Assembly (NCBI GenBank): GCA_023846275.1
Contig: CM043865.1
Span: 6,064,068-6,128,067 of the forward strand
DNA from: Vanilla planifolia
Lineage: Eukaryota > Streptophyta > Magnoliopsida > Asparagales > Orchidaceae
Direction: 5' to 3'
DNA length: 64,000 nucleotides
Shown here one piece after another: positions 38,001 through 50,000 of the stretch. Below the pieces are notes generated by a model that searched no databases, was not told the origin of the DNA, and worked only from the letters and a program-made list of their open reading frames with translations. Every line of letters begins with the position of its first letter. Position 1 is the first letter of the stretch. The position numbers were made by a program, and so were the translations under genes.

Positions 38001-41000
38001 TTGGGAAGATCTTTATATGCAAGGATAATTTGATAAGGTTTTTTTTGGCCGGGACTTCAGCACAATGCCATTGATTATGCCAAGAAGTGCTTTTGCATTG
38101 CTCATTTGAGTAGGAGCAGAGCTAGTTAATGCATATCTCTGAAAAAATGATATCCTTGTTGCAGGTGAATTATCAGAATAATAAATCTTTGGGTTTGGCC
38201 TGTCATATGTCAATCCTTGTGCTTCTTACAAGCATCTTATCCCTTCGTGTGTTGCTATTTGTGTTAGTTTTCCAGTCTTTCAAACGAGCTGTTAGCATTT
38301 TTCTACATTGCAGCTCAGGCTGTCTAGAATGCTTGAGTGTTTGGTTTGTTAGCTAGATGTATGAACTCATGCATGTTACAAATCCATTTATTTGTAAAGA
38401 TTTAACTGTTAACATAAGTGTAAGTGTGCACTTCTTTTGTTCATTGTCTATATTTGCGTTACTGCATGTTTGTAAGTTGTGTTTGAATTGGAGGATGTGT
38501 ATATAAATGACATTTGGAATTATAAACATTTTCTTTCAAGTGTGTTGGTAAGAACTCTGGTCAGGAAAATCATTTGACTGTTGATTAAAATTTCTGCAGG
38601 TGGCTGCTGGATACTCTGGATCTGGAAATTCTTGGTCATCATTTGAAGACCAGGTCGGTTTCCCATGTATAATATTTCTTCAAAATGTTCCCTTACTAAG
38701 GAAAGTTTGTTGAAATACCCCTTCAATTTATTCAGGCACTTGTTGTCCTCGTTCATGACATGGGCATAAACTGGGAATTAGTCAGTGATGCTCTTAATAG
38801 CGCCCTTCTTTTCAAGGTGAAATAATTAATGCGTTTATTATTTTCTTAGAATTATATGTACCTGTTGCTTTTCCTGGTTGGTGGCCGTTATATCTTCTTC
38901 AATCTTAGTCCCTTCACAAAATAATAACAGAGTTCATAGATGTATGGTGGTATTCGAATACATTTATACTGTAAACTTTAAGAAAATCTGTAATAGGTGT
39001 TTTGAAAAAAAATAGCTGCTTTTGTAAATAGGATATCCTTTAGGTATATGCATATATAATTTGACAGTTTGTTTTTTTTTTAAATTTCTCTATGGAGACA
39101 TAATGGCAATTACAAGTTTCACTCTTGCATGTTCCTTTTTCTGTGGACTCTACTGGTTAAGTTGGGTTTGCAGTATTGTGAATTCAGTATCATGTTGGCA
39201 AAATCAGTTAAATTTGATGTGTCATATGCTTGCAATTTGCAGTGTGTGTACCGGAAGCCTAAAGATTGCAAGGAACGACACAAATTTCTGATGGACAGAA
39301 GTACTGGCGATGGTGCTGACAGTGCAGAAGATTCAGGTTCATCCCAACCATATCAATCCACCTTACCGGGAATTCCAAAGGCATGAACTACAATCTCCAA
39401 TTTGCAGATTTCCTATTTCATTATTTATTAGTCGTGTATTTGTTTTGCAATTAAACATCCTTCAAAAGTTTCGTTTTTCCCACCAGGGAAGCGCCAGACA
39501 ATTGTTTCAGCGTCTTCATGGACCAATGGAAGAGGATACTCTGAAAGCACGGTTTGAGAAAATCATTTTAATTGGGCAACGTATGAGTACTTGTAGATCT
39601 CAGGTCTGCACCTTGATCCTTATCCTGTTTTACTTGAGCAATTGTCCAGGGAAAAACACAGTTTGTACCATAATACATTTTAGGGTGAATTGGAGGTAGT
39701 CAACCATTTGTTTATAATAAATTCTTGGTCAAAGCTTTTCCTATTAAGTTCGTCTTTTGCAAACATTATATATGGCATTAGTGTAACAATGTAAGTGAGC
39801 TGGTTTCAAAACCATGGGCAATGAACTTGTTTTGTTTTACCCTTTTTTTATTTGAGAATTTTGGTGATTTTATTTCAGTGTACACAAAACAAGAGCAAAG
39901 CACATCACCTATTGAAGCATATGTTGAGATACATATATGAACAGTTAAGTGGCAAAAAGAACAGAGATTTGGGGAGGAAAACAAATTAGGTAGTTGATCT
40001 GTGAATTTGACCATCATTATTTTAACCATTTGCAAGAAACATTATGAAAATTGAAGATGGTAAAAAAAAACTTGTTAGTCAGCAAGCCTGCCCAGTTATT
40101 TGTGTGCTTAGACTTCAGTGTCAAAGTGGCTAAAGATGATAAGAGCAGCAGTGTCTTGCCATCACCATTGCGTAGCTTGCAAGAGGCTAATAGCAGCAGT
40201 CTCGGCATGCCAGAGGCTTCAATCTCTGCCTTATAGTGGATAGCCAAGGGCTTGGCGGTTTTTGATGTGTTGGCATTGGAAGCAAAGGGCAAGTGAGCAG
40301 TGGAAATTGTTGAGGGTGTAGGTGCTGTTGGCATTGACTTGGGGCTTTGCATGAGGGTTTTGGTGATGCCAGGTTAGTGAGTGTGCTCTGCAGTGTAGTG
40401 GGGGGTTTTGACAGCTTGGCTGGCGCAGTTGATGTTGTTATTGGATAAGAATGTAATGAGCGTGGTCGATGGGTTGCAAGAGGGGAGTGGAGAAGGGGGT
40501 GGGGGAGGTTCTTTGAGGAATAGGGGTTGATGGTGGGAAAGAATGATGGAGGGAGGTGCTTCTCAAGGGTTGTAGTAGATGTGTGTAGGCATTGGTTGGT
40601 CCTATGGTTTCTATGGAGTTGAAGATAAAGAATTTGACTAAAAATGATGGTGCGATGTATAGCCCGTTCTTGTTATAGAAGGGTGATGTTTGTTAGTTTA
40701 GTAAGTGCACTTAAGATATTTGATGGTTTGCTATTGAGAATTATGCAATGTCATTCTCCAAGATGAGGGCATATCATTCATTGTCGAGACTTCCAATGTA
40801 TAAGATAGGCCACTTTTCCGTATTCCAAATTCAATGGTTTTAATAAACTCCTTAGGACATTTCGTCTTGGTACATCAACTAGCTTTTGGCCACACCAAAA
40901 GCCAGCAGGGTGTGGTGAAGTAGTGGTTTGATTTTGGGCCTGAGTGCTAATTGGTCGGCCTATCCTATCATGTCTCATGAATGAAGGTCTAACATATTGT

Positions 41001-44000
41001 GATCATTTTGATACATTCTTCAATAATGAGGAACCCTTGAATAATGTGAATGACAATGAACTTTGCTATTGACATACAGAGGGATTGTTTTCACAAATAG
41101 GGTAGTGATTTCATGTTGGAGTGTCAAGAGTGGTAAGTTATTTACATAATGTTTTTTTTATGCTACTTGAATGCCTTGTATTGTGAGATGTGTAGGTTTT
41201 GGTGTACGTGGGGCAATAAACTCACATTAGCCTACCATAACTCATTGGATCAATCCCCACGTCTTACTACCTTGCTTAGCCAACATGTTTTATTGTCATT
41301 TGATGTGCGAAAGCAATTGTAGAGTTTGTCACATCCATTGTTGATTTTTCTGGCTCACCTTAGTTTGGTTCTATGCCCTCCATTGCAAATTATATTGTAC
41401 CTTTACTCTTCTAACCTACTTAAGCTACAACCTTCACTTATTCCACTATAGCTTGACCTTATTTCTTCCACTTTGCACTTGTCGAATTGAATTTACTGCA
41501 CCTTGCACAGGCTTGGCGAAAAAGGCCATGGGTTATGACCGAGGAGTTTTCGTTGTTGAGGCTTATTGCTAGGAGCAAGGTACTTTGTTGCTTAGTCTTA
41601 TGCCATGTCTTATGGGCCACAAGTGTCCATTGCTCACAATATGATCCTTTACCCCACATGGATCCTTCGTGCTTTGTTGAACACCACTTCCGACCAGTGT
41701 AGATCCTTTTATGGCTTACAAACCAAATGCATATTCTCTCATTTCAACCACTGCCATGTTGGTCAATTACTTCTCTTGCGACTTGTTTTTCATCCATTTC
41801 TTGGGGTGCAACTCTTTTAGTGCCTCAACCATTCGCAAGAGAAGCAAACAACTAAAAAGTCTGCAAATTCACAACATTGGAAAATTTTGCAATGTGCCCA
41901 TTCACCCATGTCCTAAGCACTAGTTAATAGCTCAGATCCTTATGCACGCATTTGTGAAGGTAACATGACCTATTTTAGTTGTAATTATGTCCTTGTACAT
42001 CATTGGAGCAATAATCTATGCAAGATTTGCTTGGTCCCTACATTATTTAAGAGGATTGGAAAGCCAAGCTACATGGGAATTGTTATAAGTGCATCAAAAG
42101 AAGGCTTGAATATTAGCAGGCAAACTTCGAGGTTGTTAAAACAGTCATACAATTATGTTGTTAGACATGATATCAATCGCAATTGTTTAGGTTTAAACAT
42201 GTTAAATTACACATCTGTCAGACCTCTAGCCAAAGAGAAGAATAATGTCATTAGACATGACTTCATTTGGCTTGTGTTCATCGAGGTGGCTCCATCAATG
42301 ATAGAATTGGGAAGATAGCCTACACATATGGTCCTTATCCCACTTAGCCTCCTAAAAAGAGTATTTTGTATGCTTCTTTTCACCCATGACACCTACTTAG
42401 CATTTAACATGACATTAACTCCCTACTTGTAAGAACAGTTCTTTGACATGTCGACAACGAAGTTCATCATTAGTAATGACGAAGTCATATGAGATGGTTA
42501 GATTGATTCTCTTAGTTGGGTGAGTGGTCAATACTCATCAACTTGTTGGAGGATCTTGTACAATGTTTAATGGCATAGTGGTTGAGGGATTGGCATTCGG
42601 ATGAGCAGGCTATGAGAAGGTTTCCTAACGAAGAGATGACTAATTGGATTATTTTCCTTTTGTTGGAGGGAGTCCTTATAGTGATCATTCATACTTGTCT
42701 TATCTTATATTTCTTTAATTTTTGTTTTGCTTTAGAGGCTTGGAAACTTATAGGCCTCTGCCTCTTCTACCTTTATGCATCCTCATGCTCTAAGGAGGAT
42801 TAAGATAAACTTCAATGGTTAATTCCGAAGGAGTGAGGTAGCAAGCATTAGAGTTGTTAGTATGTGATAAGCACGACAAGGTTCTATGGGTTCGGGGCAG
42901 GTGAACCTGGTGGTGCACAAGGCTTATTGAGTATTGCAGTTCTTGAATTTTGAGATATATTACACATAAGGTCATGGTTAGTTGCTTTAAAATAAAATAA
43001 AATGTAATATTTATAGACCAATATTTTTATGTTTTAAACAATTCTCGAATTCATATTCTTTTTTACTTAGTTCTTTACCTTTTTGTCATTGCAATGGGAA
43101 TTGTTTTTTTTATCTTGTTATCAAATCGCCTTTTAGTTTTGTTGGGCCATTCTCATTTGTATTCATTCAATTTCTACTTATTTTTCATTCGTAAATCCTT
43201 CTTCTCCACACGCACAGTTGTCCACAGTATGCCTTCTGGAACTGGAGCAAAGGTTTAAAAAACAGAGAAAAAGTGAAGTAATAGAGAAGTTTATCTGCAC
43301 CTTAATTTACACTATGAGTAACTTCTCGCCACATGCCTGACCCAAGCTTGATTCTGAGTGCCTTTCATATCTTGAATTGTCTTTTGCATATTCAGTACAA
43401 TGAAATCTTAGTATTAATGAATTCGCAGAGACAAACAGGCATATATGCATGCATTTTTGCATGTGTATACTTCAATGATTTTGGGGTCTTAGGTTTCTGG
43501 TGCTTATATTCTGTTCCAGCTGATTTGGGCTTTATACTCGAAAATTTTCATCCATTTTGTTGTAGAATATACTTGGATATGGGTAGAAATCTTTGCTTGC
43601 TTGCACTTATTGTGACTAGCAGAAAAGGAACTTTACAAACATGTCTGTTATGCGTCTTTGTTTTCTCTTAGTTTTGTTTTTGTTTTGGTTGGAGCCGGGT
43701 ACAAATATTCTTTATTAGTTATAGTGATTCATTTTAGTTGTGATTTGTGCAGAGTGATATCTACGATCCAAAGCATACTCCGGCACACAATTCCCATGCT
43801 TTTACACTTTCTCAAGCACATCCAAATAACTTGTCTGGAACCATCTTATCGTAAGTGTTATAAATTGTCAACAAGCTTTCAATAAACTCTTTGTCTGATC
43901 TGGTCTCAAGTTCTGCTCCCCTTCTTTTTTATTCTGTTGATATGCATTGCAGGCCACTTGATCTTTGTGATGCTGTGAATACCGGCTCTGATGTGGCCAA

Positions 44001-47000
44001 TCTTGGATATCAAGGATCTCATTCAAATAGCATCACAGTTTCTGGTCACCAGGGTTCCTTGCTACCTGTTCATCCCACCTCAACTTCAAGCATCATGTTA
44101 CAGGGATCTCCTAGCATGGTCCTTGGAAACGGTCTTCCATCTCCTTCTCCATCAGTGAACACACCACCAAGGTAATTTTTAATCAGTTTTCTGTGCTATC
44201 TGTCCTTTTCTTCTCACTATTCTCATCTGTTGTTTGTGTGTGTGCATTTTTTTTTGCAACTAATTTTTTAGGGATACACAAAGATATGCAGTTCCTAGGT
44301 CAACTGCTTTACTTGTTGATGATCAGCAAAGGATGCAAAACTACAACCAAATATTCCCAGGTAGAAATATGCAACAACCTGGTATATCTGTGCTTGCTTC
44401 ATCTGGTGGAGCTGATCGTGTACACATGCTACATGGTTCTAATGGCATGGGAGTGGTGTGTGGTGTTAATAGAAGCTTGCCCATGCAAAGGCCTAGTTTT
44501 CAAGGAATCAGTCCCACGGGAATTCTTAACATGGTCCCCACAAATTCTATGACTTCTAGTAACAATGTTGGGATGCCCAACTCTATTGGTGCCCATTCAA
44601 GTGTTATTTCTTGCCCAGGACACACAATGTTGAGGCCACGTGATGCATTACAAATGGTACAGGTGAGTTGTCTAGCATTTGGCATTTACTCTATTTCTCA
44701 TGTTCCTTTATTATGTATTTTATGATCTTTTCATTGTATTCGAAAAGAAAGTCAGATCAAGGTTGATTTGATAACTTACAAGTCATGCTTAACTCTAATC
44801 AAGATTGGATTGAATCCTTTATATCTGATTATTGGATCAAACCAAGATTGTATAAAACATTGTGGGGTTTTAATTTATTATAATGGAGTATAGATATAAC
44901 AAATAAAGATTTTTTAAATTTAAAAAACAATTTCAAAGTTTTACTCTCAGATGAGGGTTTTTTTATTGTGGGAGTTTGTTACTTTAGGATTTGTCCTAAT
45001 TTAAATGGTTAGAATCTGATATAGAAATATGGCCTATACTAGACATTGATAGCTCTATGAGATACTAAATCTTAAAATACTATTAATGGAACGAATACAC
45101 CTTAAGATTAAGTGTAGGAAAATCATGGGTAGGATCAATGTGTTCAAACATACTTAAAGGTTAATTTAGAAAAGATCTTAAGATAGGTTGGGAGGTTAAG
45201 CACACTTGATGTTTGGATTTAGATAAATGGTTTGGCTCAGGTTAAGAATTTTACATATTTTCTCTGATATCAAATTTTTAATAGGATAAGGTTCAAATTC
45301 AAATAAGTTATGAATATGTCATAGCTAACACTGATAGTTTTATGAGGTTTTGCCAAATTTGATTTGTATCGTTTGTTTAGATATTTGTATCAATCTCGAT
45401 TGATAATTTTATGGGATTTTACCTAATTGAGATTTGCTTTAGATGACTCGTATTTGGATTAGGCTAGGGATATGGCAGTTACTTTAAGTTTGAGGTTGAC
45501 TATAAATATAACATAGGCGTGGATTGGTAGTTTTATGAGATTCCATATATATGGCTTGGTGTGAGTTTAATTTGGGTTCGACAAAGAATATGGACTAGAG
45601 AAAGTTGGTAGCTTTTTGGAATTTTGCTTAATTTGGAATATGGATTTGATTTAGGTATTGATTGGGGTAGTCTTAATTGAAAAAGTTTTTGGGTTGATTT
45701 GGACTTAGAGTTGGAGCAAGTTTAGGGAATGTCGTGGTAATTTGGTGATTTTTAGAGGCTTTGAAGGATAGTGATTACTCAAAGCATACAAAACACGAAG
45801 TCATTGGCCTCATATAGCCACTTGGGAATTTAGGATAATTTGGATTTGTTTTTTTATGATCATTATTTTTAAAGGCATTATGATTATTTTGACTAGAGTG
45901 TTTGTCAATCATTCTTTAAACTTTAAATAACTTATGAGGTGATTCATGGATACCATTGAATTTACATAAAAGTAAAATATTAAAATAATTAGTTATAGTA
46001 ATCATTTAGTAGGACAAGTCCACTTAACTTTTTTTGTGGGTTTCTTAGGAACAACAACAATAAGAGAGTAAGATAATTATGAATGCTTTACTTTGTCAGG
46101 TCATTATTAAGGTTTGGTATTTCCTAGGACAAAAATAAGAGATTTGAATAACATAATGAGACATGAGTAAGATGGTTATGACATTAAGAGAGGGAGTCCT
46201 GATGAGTTGGAGCAATGAATTTTTTTAATACATTTCACCATTGGAATAGAAATACTCGATCTTTTAATTATAAATTAGAATACGAAGAGCTCATTCTAAT
46301 CAAATGGTTAATGATGATCATTTTCTTTTATTTTCGAAATATGAATAAGATTCAAAGTTAAGACTCATATTTTAATTTAAATAGACCTCTTATTGGATTT
46401 GAATCAATGACTTGTACCTTATTATGGTGTTACTCTACCTCTTTAAATTTGAAGGATCTATTTTTTTTAATTTAGGCATCCTCATCTTCCATTCAAGACA
46501 TTTTCTTAAATTATGTGAGAGGGAACTCATAACAATTCTTAAAAATATCTCAAGTATTTTTTATTTGGTTTGTCTTAGTGTGTGAGATAGCAATAGGTAT
46601 AAACTAATTTGAACACTAAACAAAACAATGAATTGTAGGGAAATATTAGAAAGTTTTTTTCGTTTTATATCTTATCATATTCTATATTATTATATATAAT
46701 GAGAATATCACCTTTTATTTAACTAAATACCATATCTATTATATAAAATATCTAGTTATATGGAATTTATGGTTATAGATATTTTTATATATTGAATAGT
46801 TAATTTAGATTTTATATTTATATATTTAAACTTGTTATTTATATTGATATCAATATCATCTTCTATTTTATATGTATTTTAGATCTATTATTTTTCTATT
46901 ACTATCTATTATTTGATTTGTATTTTATTCTTTTTTTATTTTTATCTTAGGCTTAATATGTATAGCTTTTTGTCGTAGGAAAATCTTGTTAAATCTAATC

Positions 47001-50000
47001 ATAAAATTGATTATGATTTATCAAAAAACTACTATTACTATTGTTATACTATGATGATGGTTGGGTTGATATGCTCTCAATGTCTAGTGGAACAAAACTT
47101 CTCTCTTTCAAGGAGATCAGACTTCCTATGTAGTGAATTATGAAAGGTACTCGATCGTGGATTATCAATATTATCAATTATCTATAAACCTGGAATTCAA
47201 TATTCGTAGAAAATTTGTTCAATTTTTCCTCTAAAAAAAATATCATTGGATCCATATAATTAATAAAAGGCTTCATTTTCTCTAGTTTTTCTCATCTAAT
47301 CTTTCATTCATCAAGTGGTAATATTTTATGTAATTCTTGTGAAATTCATGATTTGTAAAACTTTTTCAATATGCTTAAAGGTTTTCTTGAATAATTCCTG
47401 AATTTTTTTTTTTAATTTTTGAATTGGTAAGATTTTCTTTTTTAATCTTTGCAATGTTATGCCACCAAAGGTAATTTTGCAATTTTTGCTAGGTTTGATG
47501 GTATAAAAAGTCTATCCAATACCCAAGATACTTCTAGAATAGATCTAATAGCTGGGCGAGTTGGGCTTGGTGTGCGGGTTTGTTAGGCCTAATCAGGCTT
47601 GTTTTCTGAAACTCAAGCCATGGTTAAGCCTTACAAATTGGGGGGCCTTTCCAAGCCTATTTGGACTAGTGGTGCACTGCTGGCTAAGAAGAGCTCTTAA
47701 AATTCTTAAATTACAACATTGTTAAGAAAAGTAGTCATTTCATTTGATGTTAAATGACAAATGAGAAAAAAAAACATTATTATGCCCATTGTGATATTTA
47801 AATAAAATAATTTCACTTTTTATATGCTAAATTTATTATTTATGCTCTCCAATTTCATAAGATTTATTGTGTAGCTTCGTTGTGAATGGTATTTAAGGCC
47901 ATTACTCAGCTTCAAACACATTCGTGAAAACAGTTCTTTTGTTAGACCTGCCTTCCATTTTAATGGACTAGAACTTTTGAGCTGAATATGATATGAACAC
48001 TTTTATTATTATTATTTTTTTAACTTTTTTAATATTTTAAATTTATTATTTTTTATTAACAAAAAGTATGAGTTGATCTTGAGCTTGTGCTTGATCTGTT
48101 CGAAATGTGCTTAGCACTTTGTCTTTGCAATTGCATTTATAAGGCGTTTTCATTGTTTAAACTTTCCATTACTTTGCTATTAAGTCACCATAGTTGAGGT
48201 TTCTTGAAAATAAATAATTTTAAACTCTTAAAATGTTACATAGAGGTTGTTTATTCTTGCCAATCCAGAAATTATTTATTGCCGAATATATGTTGACATT
48301 CAATCTGTGGTAATTTGTTGCAAATTTTTAAATTTATTTAAATTTCATTCTGTTTGGGGTACTTACATTTATGGAACGATAATGCACTCCATAAATTAAA
48401 TTTTATAAGAGAATTTGAAGTAGCTTTACCAATTTTTACGAGAAAGTTGAACCAAGAAACAGAATCATAGTTTTGAGTGCAAAAACTGCTCCTTTTAAAT
48501 AACTTAGTGGCTGATCCAAAAGCTATAACGTGCGTTCCATACGTTGATGTTTGTCATTCCTATTGTAACTAGCCAACTTCTGTTCAAGCATCCAGGAGCA
48601 TGCTTGGCTTCCAAAGGCTTGAACCATCTTAGCTGTACTTCATCCGCCAAGATGAGAACAAGAACAGAGAATATGTAGGAGTGCCTATGCCAACATTATA
48701 ATGGAGTACTGAAAATACACATCACTTCCTCTAATCATATAGTTTTATGTTTAAAGAGAAATAGCAGCACTTGATATGTGGTTATTTCAATGTTTTCTTG
48801 ATTCGGCTTTTGAATTGACATTTAGTACATCAAATCCATTTGTTAGGGCAAACGTGGCTAATTGAATACGGAGTTCATGAGTTCAAGCGAACTTAGGAAT
48901 TTGGAAAGTTGATTTAAGGGAACTTACCCTTGGCATTTAATGATTTTATTTACCTATCATTTGAGCAATGAAAAGAATTTGTTTTGGGCGTGCATTTTTT
49001 TATCAATATTTGAATTTGTAAGATTACAAGAACTGTTGGGAACTAATCCTTGCCTTATTCCCACTATTAATTTCTTGTATTTAGGACCTTAGTGGGAGTT
49101 ACAAATCAAATAAAGCTCTATCTTTAAGTCGGGATTTGCATTTTAAAGGTGTCATGGTGGTTTAACGTCTAATCATCATAAGTTCAAGAACTTGTGTAAG
49201 GATAGCTATGAAAAACCTTAATGAAGCAAATTTATTTAAACTGGGTTTCTTGGGTAAAGAGTTGGAATATTCATCCTAGTCATTGAAACACTCATTTAGA
49301 TGCTTGTGTTCAATCATGTGAACCCTTTTGTTTTTGGAAGCTTTAGGGAGTCTTTCTGTTATTTCCCCTTTTTCTTCTATACCTCCATTTTTACACCACC
49401 TGCAATAATAGATTTTTATTTAGAGAGGATTTTCTTGTGCCTATTAAGGAAAGCTTCTGTTCAATTTACTCTTGGCACCCGATTTTCAAACTATGAAACA
49501 CGGCCATGACACGATAGAAGAACAACGACCTTCAAAAAAAAAAGGCACCATCATGTTGATTAAAATGCTTTTGCTCCTCAATATGCAGACAATGCAGTGT
49601 TGTACTACAGAAAGTTCTTTGTTTTGAACATTTCTTGAAGTACACTGTATTTTTGGAATGCAGACATGGCAATGAAATATAAATTTATAAATATACAATT
49701 AATAATTTATAAAATTAAGTAAACATGAATGATGAAAGTGTATCTTCATAATTATTTTTAATAAAACAATAACAAGAATTTAGATAAAATGCACTCCCCA
49801 AAAATGGATTCTAATCCTTGGTATACTTGTTGGAGTTGTTCTTCATACAAAATGCCCGATGATGAAGTATGAAAGTCTCATAAACACGGACAGCCTTTGA
49901 TGCTATTTGAACCTAGGTTCGCCATTGGAGGTGAGATACAAATTGTGATATGCAATAAATTACGAGAGGCAATGAGGCATTGTAAACTGGAAATTAGATT

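Larger units (their letters stand above)
28824..38599 (+). other. EAF1 giant intron (9.8 kb) carrying a decayed Ty3/gypsy element
   Basis: Donor AAG|GTGCTC, acceptor TTCTGCAG|GTG. Contents are a 20-bp tandem repeat (29231-29280), a diverged 236-bp tandem pair (30335-30710), a stretch with unusually many TACGA words (32765-33840), a Ty3/gypsy relic on the + strand (35040-38110), and otherwise AT-rich sequence. The 107-codon ORF at 34590-34913 lies just upstream of the gag relic but matches nothing I recognise. Confidence 0.75.

Noticed and set aside
40017-40352. Minus-strand 111-codon ORF rich in Pro, Thr and Ala
   Set aside because: Sits in an EAF1 intron in a GC-richer patch, no domain recognised, and no promoter or intron evidence. 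It may be a captured fragment but cannot be supported.
41965-42318. 117-codon + strand ORF in an EAF1 intron
   Set aside because: No recognisable family, and no conserved motif. Chance open frames of this length are expected in 4 kb of intron.
47540-47690. GGCTTG/AAGCC-rich segment as a DNA transposon
   Set aside because: No terminal inverted repeat pair or target duplication was located.
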